Source of the DNA: Deinococcus sp. HSC-46F16
Lineage (GTDB): Bacteria; Deinococcota; Deinococci; Deinococcales; Deinococcaceae
NCBI RefSeq assembly: GCF_024171495.1
Contig: NZ_JALJZW010000001.1
Coordinates: 496,001-560,000 of the forward strand
Direction: 5' to 3'
Length of the DNA stretch: 64,000 bases
Numbering within the stretch: the first letter of the stretch is position 1; the number at the start of each line of letters is the position of its first letter. Position numbers and translations under genes: made by a program. This document shows, piece after piece, positions 34,985 to 43,660 of this stretch. The notes under the pieces are model-generated. The model made no database searches. It was not told the DNA's origin and saw only the letters and a program-made list of their open reading frames with translations.

Positions 34985-35047
34985 GCCCCCACTGTATCTA
35001 GGCGAACCCACTTTTTGAGCTGCTGGCGGCCGTTTTCTAGCTTCTTA

Positions 35048-35680
35048 CTATCCAACGACCTCCGCCCGCGCCAACGCCCACAGGGGGTCTTCAACAAGAT
35101 CCAACCTTCCCCAGGTCAGACAGGCGAGCAGGGTGTGCAGATGCCCCTCCCTGGGGCAGCGGTGCGCGGCGTAGGCCCACGGGCGGCGCAGCAGGGCCAC
35201 CGGCAGGTCTGGGAAGAGGTGGTGGCGCAGGTAGACGCCGATGTCGTGCAGGCGGTGCAGCATCAGGCCTTCGGGCACCGGGTAGGCCCGCAGGATGTTG
35301 TCCAACTCCCCCTCCCTCAAGGCGAACATCCGCACGACGTGGTACCGCTCGGGTTGTTCCCGCAGCGCCGCCCCAGGCGTGCAGTGCCGCAGAACCGGCA
35401 GGAGGGGCCTGTACCGCTCGCGGGGAGGCACCAAACCGAGATGGGTAAGCCAGGGGGTGTCCCGGTGGGAGGCCACCGCCTCGAGGGACACCGTGGCCCC
35501 GCCCGGCCAGTGCAGAGCGAGGCCACCCTCTAGCACCCTGACCTTGTTGAACACCCGGGGCAGATGCAGGGGTAGGAGATGTTGGCCCCCTCGCAACGGG
35601 TGCAGTTGAACGTGCAGCGTTTGGCTCCCCACGGTCACCCACAAGCGCCCGTGGCTGTCCGGCAGGGCTTCGGTGATCAC
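35048..35680 (-). CDS. Unknown protein with DUF2442-like N-terminus, in LexA-like operon
   Basis: A 210-residue protein. Residues about 35-65 (LPRVFNKVRVLEGGLALHWPGGATVSLEAV) resemble the DUF2442 pattern, but the match is weak and the rest is unrecognised: charged, with several histidines and an HRLHDIGVYLRHHLFPDLP segment. Its ATG overlaps the stop of the 79-residue gene upstream by 4 nt, so both are made together, downstream of the LexA-like repressor. Confidence 0.55.
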   Translation of the reverse strand: MITEALPDSHGRLWVTVGSQTLHVQLHPLRGGQHLLPLHLPRVFNKVRVLEGGLALHWPGGATVSLEAVASHRDTPWLTHLGLVPPRERYRPLLPVLRHCTPGAALREQPERYHVVRMFALREGELDNILRAYPVPEGLMLHRLHDIGVYLRHHLFPDLPVALLRRPWAYAAHRCPREGHLHTLLACLTWGRLDLVEDPLWALARAEVVG

Positions 35681-35916
35681 GGCGACACCAGCGAGTCGAA
35701 GACGCTGACCAGGCGCTGATGCACGTCCGCCCTGGAGAGCTGCCAGGGCCCGCTGAGGCTATAGGTCGTCGCGGTGGCCCAGGGGTCATCCGCGGGCCGC
35801 AGGACCACCACGCAGGGGCCGCAGCGGGCCTGAATCAGCAAGCGCAGCCGCCGCTGGGTGCCTCTCGTCACCGGTGCTGCGGTGTAGAACGTCAGGGTGG
35901 GGCGGGGGCCGAGCAT
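35677..35916 (-). CDS. Small protein of unknown function, in LexA-like operon
   Basis: A 79-residue protein, MLGPRPTLTFYTAAPVTRG at the start, basic in the middle (TQRRLRLLIQARCG) and ending VFDSLVSP. No family recognised. It starts 24 nt after the LexA-like gene and overlaps the 210-residue gene by 4 nt. Its position after an SOS-type repressor suggests damage- or stress-controlled expression, which is inference. Confidence 0.5.
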   Translation of the reverse strand: MLGPRPTLTFYTAAPVTRGTQRRLRLLIQARCGPCVVVLRPADDPWATATTYSLSGPWQLSRADVHQRLVSVFDSLVSP

Positions 35917-35940
35917 GGTGTCACCTCCCAGGGTCAGGGC

Positions 35941-36603
35941 TCAGCGGGTGTGCCGCGCCCGGCCCGTGCCGATGTGGCCGACCAGGCACCCCTGCACCTG
36001 CACGTTCTGCGCGGGGAAACTCAGCGGCTCGTAGCTGGGGTTCTCGCTGATGAGGGTCACGGTGCCGTTGTCGCGGTGCCAGCGCTTCAGGGTGGCGGTG
36101 TCCTCGCCGGGTACGGCCACCAGGGCGATCTCCCCGCTGTGGGGCTCCTCTTCCATCGGGCGGATGACCACCAGGTCGCCGGGGTAGATGCCGACCCCGA
36201 GCATGGACTCCCCGCGCACGCGCAACAGGAAGTCGCCCTCGTGAATCTCCAGCACGTCCTGCAACCTCGTGGCGTAACCTTCGATGCGCTCCTCGGCGTA
36301 GCCCGGCTGTCCGGCGGCGACCTCTCCCACGATGGGCAGCGAGAGGGTGGACGGGGGCTTGCCGAGCAGGGCCCGGCCCTTGTCGGTGATGTGGATGATG
36401 GCGGTGTGCCGCTCGGCGGCCTGGTAGCGGGCGTAGCCCTGATCGCGCAGCACCATCATGTACGTCCGCACGTTCTGCCGGGGCATGGAGAGCGTGGCCG
36501 ACAAGCGCGCCGTGGTCACGGTTTCACCCTCCCCCTCAAGCCGGGCGATCTCCGCGAGGACGTCCCGTTGCCGGGGGGTCAGGTTGGGCTTGGGTTGGTT
36601 CAT
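35941..36603 (-). CDS. LexA-like S24 family repressor (transposon cargo)
   Basis: A 220-residue protein with an N-terminal winged helix (LTPRQRDVLAEIARLEGEGE ... RLSATLSMPRQNVRTYMMVL) and a C-terminal S24 autoprotease domain. The cleavage site is A97-G98 (VAAGQP), the catalytic Ser is S133 (GESM) and the Lys is K173 (TLKRW). It should be cleaved on RecA activation and release its targets. The motif CCANNTGACATATG spans its own start codon and also the tnsA promoter, so self-control and control of transposition are plausible. Confidence 0.85.
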   Translation of the reverse strand: MNQPKPNLTPRQRDVLAEIARLEGEGETVTTARLSATLSMPRQNVRTYMMVLRDQGYARYQAAERHTAIIHITDKGRALLGKPPSTLSLPIVGEVAAGQPGYAEERIEGYATRLQDVLEIHEGDFLLRVRGESMLGVGIYPGDLVVIRPMEEEPHSGEIALVAVPGEDTATLKRWHRDNGTVTLISENPSYEPLSFPAQNVQVQGCLVGHIGTGRARHTR

Positions 36604-36638
36604 ATGTCACCTGGGATAAGTGTTGGGGTTCGGGGCGG

Positions 36639-36669
36639 AAAAAGCAAGACCCCCGGGCAGAGCCGGGGG
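36639..36669 (-). terminator. Intrinsic terminator upstream of the LexA-like gene
   Basis: On the minus strand CCCCCGG-ctctgc-CCGGGGG is followed by TCTTGCTTTTT. It ends the transcript of the exported-protein gene at 36687 and separates it from the LexA-like operon. Confidence 0.75.
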
Positions 36670-36686
36670 CCGAGGGGTGGGGGAGG

Positions 36687-37160
36687 TTAAGGGTTGGCTT
36701 TGGCGTAGTCGGCGGCGAATTGATCGATCAATTCACCGATGGTGGTATTCATTCGTGTGGCAAGTGTTTGACCTGTTGAATGTGTGTACCCCATGATTGT
36801 GCTTCTATAAATAGAAGTCACGCCAGGGGTCAGAAACAAGTCGTAAACTTCAAAATCAACCGTGTAGAATAACGCCCCATTAACACCATCGAGTGTGTTG
36901 ACGGAAATTATGATGTTGCCACTGCCTTTATTCAGGCATAGTCCGTCTCTGTACAAGATGCGGTACGCACTGAGTTTGGTAGCAACAACCCGAGCGAAGG
37001 CTTGCCTGGCTTCGGTGTCTATTTGTTTTGCGTTCTTGTCAATCGCAATGTCATCGTTGCGGAGGCAAAGTTGCAGCCCCTTCAAATTCGTGGGCCCTGC
37101 GTTCTGGGCCAGCCCCATCGTCCCCGCCATCAGTGCTGCCGTCAAAAGAAGCCTTCGCAT
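36687..37160 (-). CDS. Exported protein, unknown function (transposon cargo)
   Basis: About 157 residues from the ATG at 37160, with a signal peptide (MRRLLLTAALMAGTMGLAQ). The mature protein has two cysteines (LQLCLRNDD, DGLCLNKGS) and a beta-rich middle (NIIISVNTLDGVNGALFYTVDFEVYDLF). It ends in FAADYAKANP. A TACAGT box ends 7 nt before the ATG (leaderless). It is AT-richer than the chromosome genes. Function unknown. Confidence 0.65.
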   Translation of the reverse strand: MRRLLLTAALMAGTMGLAQNAGPTNLKGLQLCLRNDDIAIDKNAKQIDTEARQAFARVVATKLSAYRILYRDGLCLNKGSGNIIISVNTLDGVNGALFYTVDFEVYDLFLTPGVTSIYRSTIMGYTHSTGQTLATRMNTTIGELIDQFAADYAKANP

Positions 37161-37212
37161 CCCCCGAACTGTACCCTGGACATTCCCAGTTTGCAGCTGC
37201 CAGACGGCGTTT

Positions 37213-37653
37213 TTACGGGTTCTCACAGGCCACCCGCAGAACGTTGGGGTCGATGGCCCCCGGCATGCCCCGGTTGGCGGTGACCCGGCTGGCCCCGGAG
37301 GCCCGCAGGCTGCTCACGATCTGCGGGGTGGGGCGGTAGGACACCGAGGTGAACAGCCTCAGCAACTCGGGGCTGCTGCTCAGGACGTAGGGGGCACTGG
37401 ACGTTGAGGGGTTGAACGCGCTGTAACTCGCGTATTTGCTGCCGTAGGTGCCGTACTCGTTGAAGATGCTCGTGGAGCTGTACTTGCTGCCGTAGCGCCC
37501 GTACGGGTTGGCGATGCTGTGGGTGGCGTACTTGCCGTCGCAGGTCCCCAGGAAGGTGCCGTCGGCGGCGACGATCAGGGCGCCGCGCAGGGGGCCGGCA
37601 CTCGCGGCCGTGGCGAGCAGGGCGAAGAGGGTCAGGGTGAGGTGGGTTCGCAT
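37213..37653 (-). CDS. Exported protein with YGSKY repeats (transposon cargo)
   Basis: A 146-residue protein with a signal peptide (MRTHLTLTLFALLATAASA). In the middle a short unit is repeated: KYATHSIANPYGRYGS, KYSSTSIFNEYGTYGS and KYASYSAFNPSTSS, each about 16 residues. Similar KYxxxS-N-YGxYGS repeats are known from small secreted bacterial proteins of unknown role. A TACAGT box and a GGAGGT ribosome site precede the ATG, so unlike its neighbours it has a leader. Confidence 0.65.
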   Translation of the reverse strand: MRTHLTLTLFALLATAASAGPLRGALIVAADGTFLGTCDGKYATHSIANPYGRYGSKYSSTSIFNEYGTYGSKYASYSAFNPSTSSAPYVLSSSPELLRLFTSVSYRPTPQIVSSLRASGASRVTANRGMPGAIDPNVLRVACENP

Positions 37654-37720
37654 GGTGACCTCCGGGATGCCCCCACTGTAGTCCGGGGGAACCCGGCGTG
37701 GGGGCGCAAATGTGGTGTTC

Positions 37721-39577
37721 TCAGGCGTCTTCCTGGGCTCCCAGTTCGGCCTCGGCGGCGAGCAGGTCGCCGCTCTCGAAGGTGTGGGCCAGCATCCGCA
37801 GGACGGGCCAGACCTGCTGGAGGTGCTCGTCGTTGAAGCGGTAGAAGACGTTGAGCTGGCTTTTGTGCTCCGTCGGATGCACCTCCCGGAACACCGGGGC
37901 GCGGCGGGGGTGCCCCGCTGTCAGCAACGCCCAGGCGTGCGCAGCAGCCCACCTGTTCTTGCCCCCCGGCTTCCCGGGGTTCAGGTCGTGGGCCCGCATT
38001 TCCAGTCGCCAGTCGTCAAAGGGGAACTCCACGAGATCGTCGTAGCGGCGGCGGCGCCGTCCGAAGTCGAAGGGGCGCTCCACGGTCTCCAGACGGGCCG
38101 CCGTGGCGTGCAGGCGGGTGAGGTAGGTCTCGTAGCGCCCCAGGCTGTTCAGCACCCCGATGGCCTTGTTGGCGCTGCCGGTGGCCTGGCCGGGCAGGAA
38201 GCCGAGTTCATGGGCGGCCTCCACCCATCCGTACTCGCCGCAGAGCCGCACGAGGTCCATGGTGATGTAGGAACGGAGGTGCCGCTCGCCCATGTCACTG
38301 CCCTCGAACAGGGGCGCGAAGTCCGCCTGGTACGTTCCCTCCCACAGCAGCTGCGGTACGTGGTCGGGCTGGTAGGCGTAGGGGCGGTCGGGGTGGTGGC
38401 TGTACGGGCTGGTGTAGCCCGTGCGGCGGCGGGGCGAGGCCTTGGGGAGCAGGGCAGCGTCGAAGGCCCGCAGGACCGGCCCCTGGAAGTGGAAGTACTT
38501 CTCGCCCCCGAGCGCCCGGAAGTGCAGGGGCTTGAACCGTTGGGCCTGGGCGACGAACGGAGCGAGGCTCTCGGTCAGGGCCGCCTCGTCCGGCAGCGCG
38601 AGCAATTCCACGGCGGTGGGCAGGAAGGCGCACATCCACTCCGGCGTGCGGTAGGTCGTGTTCGCCCGGTGGCGGCGCAGGACCTCGTCTCCGATGCGGT
38701 CTTCGCGCAGGCGCGTGTGCTGGTTGGCCGTCTCCAGGGCGAGCGGGGGCAGGCCGGGGCCGAGGTCTTCCGGGTCGGCCCCGTAGTCCAGCAGGGACAC
38801 CAGGCTGCGGAGGTGGCCGAAGTACGCCACGCTGCTCACCCGCTCTCCGCAGACGGTTCCCTCGCCGGTCTCCAGCACCTCCTCGATGGTCGCCTGCGTC
38901 TCCAGTACCCGGGGGTAGCCGGACACGTCGTACGCGGCGACCTCCGCGAGGGGCTGGCCGCAGGGCTGGGCCGCCCGCCCGAAGTCGGCCTCGCCGGGGG
39001 CCGGGGGGTTGCGGCAGGCGGCCGGGTCGGGCACGTCGGCGGCGTAGGTGGGCATGCCGCCCCGGTTCTGGCTGAAGTTGCCGAAGGGCCGGGCGCAGCG
39101 CGGGCAGGTGTGGCTCAGCAGCACCTGGTGCTTGGCGCACAGGAACAGCCACGGCAGGCGGTGCGCGGTGCGGAAATACGCTTCCTCGGCCATGCAGCAG
39201 GGGCACAGCCGGGGCGTGGTGAAGAGCTTGGAGTTCTTCCGCACCGCGCTGGTGTAGGTCTTGGGGTTGGTGACGTCCATGGGGATGAGGTCGAAGGCGA
39301 CCCCGTCGTAGTGGGTCAGCAGCATCTCGCGGATGCGGTCCTCGGGCAGGCGCAGGGTGTAGGCGAGGTTCTGCACCTGCTCGTCCGTGAGGGTGAGGCC
39401 GTACGCGAGTGGGAGCGCGCGGTAGTGGTCCTCCGCGATCACGCCGGTTTCGTACAGCAGGGCGAGGATGTCCAGCGGCGGCATGTGCCCGGCGGCGAGC
39501 GTTTCGATGTACGAGGCGAAGCTCTGGCCGGGCTTCGGGCGCGGGGCATGGCTGAATGGCCGGAGGAAGGGCTTCAC
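37721..39577 (-). CDS. TniQ/TnsD-like target selector of the transposon
   Basis: About 618 residues from a GTG at 39577 that overlaps the tnsC stop (GTGA). The N-terminal TniQ domain has the zinc-binding set C125/C128, C147/H150 and C158/C161 (LCPCC ... LCAKH ... TCPRC). A further 450 residues follow, so the length is of the TnsD type and not of the short TniQ type used by CRISPR-associated elements. TnsD proteins bind a chromosomal attachment site; the neighbouring pilC 3' end is the candidate. Confidence 0.88.
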   Translation of the reverse strand: MKPFLRPFSHAPRPKPGQSFASYIETLAAGHMPPLDILALLYETGVIAEDHYRALPLAYGLTLTDEQVQNLAYTLRLPEDRIREMLLTHYDGVAFDLIPMDVTNPKTYTSAVRKNSKLFTTPRLCPCCMAEEAYFRTAHRLPWLFLCAKHQVLLSHTCPRCARPFGNFSQNRGGMPTYAADVPDPAACRNPPAPGEADFGRAAQPCGQPLAEVAAYDVSGYPRVLETQATIEEVLETGEGTVCGERVSSVAYFGHLRSLVSLLDYGADPEDLGPGLPPLALETANQHTRLREDRIGDEVLRRHRANTTYRTPEWMCAFLPTAVELLALPDEAALTESLAPFVAQAQRFKPLHFRALGGEKYFHFQGPVLRAFDAALLPKASPRRRTGYTSPYSHHPDRPYAYQPDHVPQLLWEGTYQADFAPLFEGSDMGERHLRSYITMDLVRLCGEYGWVEAAHELGFLPGQATGSANKAIGVLNSLGRYETYLTRLHATAARLETVERPFDFGRRRRRYDDLVEFPFDDWRLEMRAHDLNPGKPGGKNRWAAAHAWALLTAGHPRRAPVFREVHPTEHKSQLNVFYRFNDEHLQQVWPVLRMLAHTFESGDLLAAEAELGAQEDA

Positions 39578-40680
39578 GCCTTCGCCTTGCTTGCCGGGAC
39601 GTAGAGGCTGCCGTGCCGCTTGAAGTTTTCCTCGGCGTTGCGGTCGCTCTTGATCTTTTGGAGCAGGGCGTAGTCGATGCGTTCCGGGCTCTTCTTGTCC
39701 AGCATCGCCCGCGTCGCCGCGAGCTTCAGCAGGTTCTTCAGGCTGCCGATGCTGCCGTTCGTGCGGTGGTGCAGGTAGTCCGCGAGTTTCACGAGGGTGC
39801 CGGGAATGTGGTGGTCGAGGAGGAGGTTGTTCTCGAAGGACCTCACGACGAATTCCCACTCCTCGCTGCCGTGGCGGAAGCCGGTCAGCTCGTGCCGGGC
39901 CATGCGCCCCCCGATCTGCGAGAAGACCGTATCGAACTCGGCACCCTCGTCGAACAGGCCAGTCCCGTCGACGTCGATGCCCCCGAAGACGAAGGTCACG
40001 CCGAAGTCCTCGGCGAGCATCTTGAAGTGGTTGTTGATGCTGATCAGGGCCTCCATTTCCTTGTCCGTGAATTGCCGCTTGCCGTTCTTGGCCCGCCGAG
40101 CCTTCCGGTTCAGGAAGTGGATGTCGTCAACGATGATCAGCTGCGTCCGGTGTACGACGACGCGGTCGCGAATCACCGCCTGGTAGTCGTTGCTGGTGGA
40201 TTCGCGGCGGCGCAGGGCCGCTCCGTAGAACTCCGCGATGGCGACGTTGATGCTCTTGGTCGTGGCTTTTGCCGGGAGGCCGACCTTGACCACGGGGATA
40301 ACGAGAGTCGTGGCGTTGGGGTCTTCCGGTGGAAATTCCTTCCGGAACCAGGTCTCGTACTGCCGCCCGACCTCCTCGAGCGCGGTGGTCTTGCCGTAGG
40401 TGGCTGGCCCGGTGATCACAGCTCCGCAGACGGTTCCGCGGGAGTGCACGTTGGCCTGGAGCTGCAAGCGGATGTCGCGCAGGATCTGCTTCATTTCCGG
40501 CGTGATGATGACGGGCAGGTTGCTGTGGTGCCGGATGCGGGCCAGGTCGTACTCGTCCTGGCGTTCCTCCGGCCAGGTGGCGCGCTCCTCGGGCGTGGCA
40601 TGCTCCGGGGCGTAGGAGCGGGGCTCGGCCAGGATGTCACGCCAGCCTTCGACCGTACGCGGGTTGAGGCGCTCGGGCAA
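39574..40680 (-). CDS. TnsC-like AAA+ ATPase of the transposon
   Basis: About 368 residues with Walker A GPATYGKTT (91-99) and Walker B LIIVDDIHFL (D185-D186), the AAA+ regulator that links target selection to the transposase. The annotated TTG start at 40680 has no ribosome site. An ATG at 40701-40703 lies next to the tnsB stop but is one base out of frame across a G8 run (plus strand 40693-40700). One extra G would give a natural start, MPPPKLRG. Confidence 0.87.
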   Translation of the reverse strand: MPERLNPRTVEGWRDILAEPRSYAPEHATPEERATWPEERQDEYDLARIRHHSNLPVIITPEMKQILRDIRLQLQANVHSRGTVCGAVITGPATYGKTTALEEVGRQYETWFRKEFPPEDPNATTLVIPVVKVGLPAKATTKSINVAIAEFYGAALRRRESTSNDYQAVIRDRVVVHRTQLIIVDDIHFLNRKARRAKNGKRQFTDKEMEALISINNHFKMLAEDFGVTFVFGGIDVDGTGLFDEGAEFDTVFSQIGGRMARHELTGFRHGSEEWEFVVRSFENNLLLDHHIPGTLVKLADYLHHRTNGSIGSLKNLLKLAATRAMLDKKSPERIDYALLQKIKSDRNAEENFKRHGSLYVPASKAKA

Positions 40681-40704
40681 CCCGCGCAGCTTGGGGGGGG
40701 CATT

Positions 40705-42753
40705 CTAGTCATCGAACAACTCCGAGAGGTCCATGTCGTCGGCGGCCTGCGTGAAGTCAACGCGGGAGAAGCTGGCCGGGACGGGGGGAGCTTGGGGCTC
40801 CGGGGGCGGCGGGGCCGGGGGATCAACCGGCAAGGGGGCGCGGGTGCGCTCGCGGTCTTCCTGCGCCCGGTCGAGGCGGGCGGCGGCGGTCACCTCGGGG
40901 CGGCTGCGCTTGCGCTGGCGGGTCACGTCCTCGAAGTCGCGGATGATGGCGTCGAGCCGTTCGTTGGCCTCCGTGGGGCTGATCCGCAGGCCCGCGCCGG
41001 GCTCCGCGCGGGCGGCGCGCAGCATGCCCTCGGTGAAGGGTAGGTGGGGGAAGCGGGCGGGCTTGCGGTGCAGGCGCAGCCACTGGCCCTCTTCGGTGCG
41101 GTGGAACAGGTAGCGCAGGTCGCGGGGGTCGTACGAGAAGCTGTGTCGCTGGCTGTCCCCGCGGAAGGGGTCGAGGCCGGGGTGGTCGTACATCAGGCCG
41201 TTCATCTCCACGCCGTCCGGCCTGATCTTGCGGGGGGCCGAGGGCAGGAGCTGGTAGTAGATGTCCGCGTCCAGCGGCACCCGAATGAGGCCGCCGGTTC
41301 TCAGGCCCAGGTCGAACATCTCGGCGGGGCTGAACTTCCGCCTGGGGTGGTCGGGGTGGAACAGTTCTTTATGGGGCCGCCGCATGTAAGCGGTGCAGTA
41401 GTAGCGCAGGAAGGCGTCGCGGAACTCGTCCACCCACATCAACTGTTCGACCTGTGGCTCCTTGCCCCGGTGGGCCGCGCTGTGCCCGACGTACCCGGGG
41501 AACTGGGCGGCGAACTCGCGCTCGACGGTGCCGAAGAAGCGCTCCACCGCCCCCTTGTCGGTCGGGGTGTAGGGGCGGCTGAGGATGACGGTGATGCCCA
41601 GGCGGCGGCAGGCATCCTGAAACAGACGGGACGTGAAGATCGCCCCGTTGTCGATGGTGACGCTGCTGGGAGCGACGAAGCCCTGCGCCGTGAGCTGCAC
41701 ATCGGGAGCGAGCAGGTACTGCTCCAGCACGACGTGCTCGGGCACCCCGGTGTAGGGGTAGCGCATGTCCTGGGGCCAGCCGGGCATCAGGTGCTTGGGG
41801 TTGAGGATGTCGTGCAGCAGGTACACGGCGTCCACGGCCTGGGGTTCCCCGGCGTGCAGGCTGAAGCCCACCACGCCCCGGTGATACAGGTCGAAGGCGA
41901 CCAGCATCCGGTAGCGCCGGGCCTCGTCGGGGTGGTGGATGCCACGCAGGAGGATGTCCCAGGGGGAGGCGTCGATCAGGACGTACTCCCCGAGGCGGCT
42001 GGCGACGATCTGGAAGTGCATCTCTTTGGGGCTGTTGGCCTTGCTCTGCCGGGTCTTGGCCTCGTGGGCGAGGCCGTGCTTGCGCGCGGGGCCGTCCATG
42101 AGCCGGTAGAGGGTGCGCTCGCTGGGGAGCGCCGCGCCGGGGTGCTGGTCTTTATAGGACCGAACAATCCGCTGGATGTGCACCTTGCGGGTGACGGTGC
42201 TGCCGTCCTGGGCCTTCTGGCTCACGGTGGCGATGACATCCTGGAGGGGGTGGGCCTTCCACGGGCTCTTGCGGTTGCCCTCGGCGCGGCGGTCGTGGAG
42301 TCCGGCCAGGCCGTGCTGGCGGTAGCGCTGGCACAGGCGGCGGACGGTGCTCTGCCCGCAGTCCAGCTCCCTGGCCGCAGCGGCGTAGCGGTCGGTCAGC
42401 CTGGTGTCGATGGGGTCGTACGCCGGGCGGGGCTCGTTCTGGGCGGGCGTGTCGGAGCGGCCGGAGCGGTACCCGGTGAGCACCTCGAGAACGACCGCCT
42501 CCTTCTCGAGGATGGCCGCGCGGTCCTGGGGGGTGAGCCCGGTCAGGAACAGCCGGTCGGCGGGCGTGTACTCGTCAGGACGCAGGTGGGGGGAGTAGCT
42601 GGGGTCCCCGATGACGTCGAGCAGGTCGAACTCCCGGATGGCCCCGAGGTGAGAGCGCAGGGTCACGGTGCGGCCGGTGCCGCGGACCACGGTCCAGCGC
42701 ATGCCCTGGAACTGGAGGTCGCGGCCCGGCTCGAAGGGGGCGAGACGAATCAC
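40705..42753 (-). CDS. TnsB-like DDE transposase
   Basis: A 682-residue Mu/Tn7-type integrase. An N-terminal HTH region (residues about 115-150, AAAARELDCGQSTVRRLCQR) is followed by the rve catalytic core with D261 (LIDASPWD), D368 (TIDNG) and E404 (GAVERFFGTV), then the Mu C-terminal beta barrel and a tail expected to touch TnsC. It cuts the 3' ends and joins them to the target. The GTG start overlaps the tnsA stop by 4 nt. Confidence 0.93.
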   Translation of the reverse strand: MIRLAPFEPGRDLQFQGMRWTVVRGTGRTVTLRSHLGAIREFDLLDVIGDPSYSPHLRPDEYTPADRLFLTGLTPQDRAAILEKEAVVLEVLTGYRSGRSDTPAQNEPRPAYDPIDTRLTDRYAAAARELDCGQSTVRRLCQRYRQHGLAGLHDRRAEGNRKSPWKAHPLQDVIATVSQKAQDGSTVTRKVHIQRIVRSYKDQHPGAALPSERTLYRLMDGPARKHGLAHEAKTRQSKANSPKEMHFQIVASRLGEYVLIDASPWDILLRGIHHPDEARRYRMLVAFDLYHRGVVGFSLHAGEPQAVDAVYLLHDILNPKHLMPGWPQDMRYPYTGVPEHVVLEQYLLAPDVQLTAQGFVAPSSVTIDNGAIFTSRLFQDACRRLGITVILSRPYTPTDKGAVERFFGTVEREFAAQFPGYVGHSAAHRGKEPQVEQLMWVDEFRDAFLRYYCTAYMRRPHKELFHPDHPRRKFSPAEMFDLGLRTGGLIRVPLDADIYYQLLPSAPRKIRPDGVEMNGLMYDHPGLDPFRGDSQRHSFSYDPRDLRYLFHRTEEGQWLRLHRKPARFPHLPFTEGMLRAARAEPGAGLRISPTEANERLDAIIRDFEDVTRQRKRSRPEVTAAARLDRAQEDRERTRAPLPVDPPAPPPPEPQAPPVPASFSRVDFTQAADDMDLSELFDD

Positions 42754-43463
42754 GCGGCCTCGAGTCGCAGCAGGCTGTCGTCGGTCAGGCGGCGGTGGAG
42801 GTCGGTGTGGATCGCCCGCGCCCAGAGCAGGTGGAACAAGACGGGGCGGGTGAGGCTGGGGAGGCCCAGCTCGGCCACGACCTCGGTGAGGGGCAGAGGG
42901 CCGGACGCCAGGCGGGTGAGCAGGGCCTCGGTCACCGGGGTGAGGCCGGGCGGGGGTCGGTGGTATCCGAAAAGGAAGGAGAGGTTGCTGGCGTAGACCG
43001 GGTCGGGCTCGGTCCAGATGGCGTAGTCCCAGCCGATCTCGGCGCAGGCGTCGCGCAGGGCACCGAAGGGGCGGGCGTTCTTCCCGACGAAGGCCCCCGG
43101 CTTTACGTCGATCACGAGGGGGCGCTGGCCCTGGCGCTCCAGCAGGATGTCGGGGATGTGGCCGCGCCGTTTGCCCCCGTCGTCGTAGAGCAGGGCGAAG
43201 GGCTGGGTGGCGATGGCCTGGGGGCGCAGCTCGAAGTCGATGCGGATCAGGGCACCCTGCTCGAGCCTGGACTCGAAGGGGTGGTGCCGTCCGGTGACCG
43301 GCGAGTGGTGCAGGCCCGTGATGTGGCGCTGGCCCTTGTAGTTGTTCGGGGGCCGGATGGGCTCGAGCGTGTCGATGGGGGTGCCTGCGAGCAGCAGGGG
43401 GTGGTGGTCATCGTGGATCTCGCCACTGCTGACCCGGTAGGTGACGCGGTAGTCTGGGGGCAC
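42750..43463 (-). CDS. TnsA-like endonuclease
   Basis: A 237-residue protein with a TnsA nuclease core: E64 (FESRLE), D105 (HIPDILLE) and D119-V-K121 (LVIDVKPG), then a C-terminal winged-helix part. TnsA cuts the 5' ends so that Tn7-like elements move by cut-and-paste. The presence of a conserved catalytic set supports that mode here. The start is a GTG at 43463 with AGGAGA upstream. It is the first gene of the tns operon, beside the right end. Confidence 0.88.
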   Translation of the reverse strand: MPPDYRVTYRVSSGEIHDDHHPLLLAGTPIDTLEPIRPPNNYKGQRHITGLHHSPVTGRHHPFESRLEQGALIRIDFELRPQAIATQPFALLYDDGGKRRGHIPDILLERQGQRPLVIDVKPGAFVGKNARPFGALRDACAEIGWDYAIWTEPDPVYASNLSFLFGYHRPPPGLTPVTEALLTRLASGPLPLTEVVAELGLPSLTRPVLFHLLWARAIHTDLHRRLTDDSLLRLEAA

Positions 43464-43574
43464 GTTTCTTCTCCTGAATGGGGGGAGCCAGACACCGGGG
43501 AGCAGGGCTGCGAATCCTTCCCCAGTGTCTTTTTTTGTTGTCCCGGGTTTTCCGGTGGCAACCGCTCTCTGTCA

Positions 43575-43603
43575 TATAAATCACGAAATCTGACATATGT
43601 CAA
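43575..43603 (-). promoter_or_regulatory. tns operon promoter with palindromic operator
   Basis: On the minus strand TTGACA (43598-43603) and TTTATA (43575-43580) are 17 nt apart, a near-consensus sigma-70 promoter. The 12-bp palindrome TGACATATGTCA (43591-43602) overlaps the -35 box. CCANNTGACATATG is shared with the start of the LexA-like gene. The leader to tnsA is about 105 nt. Confidence 0.7.
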
Positions 43604-43660
43604 GTGGAATAGCCGAGGCGAGCATATCGCTGTGTGCATGCTCGACCACCTTCTATGCAG

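Noticed and set aside
37721..43463. CRISPR-associated transposon
   Set aside because: TniQ is of the long TnsD type, and no Cas12k, Cascade gene or repeat array is present in the element.
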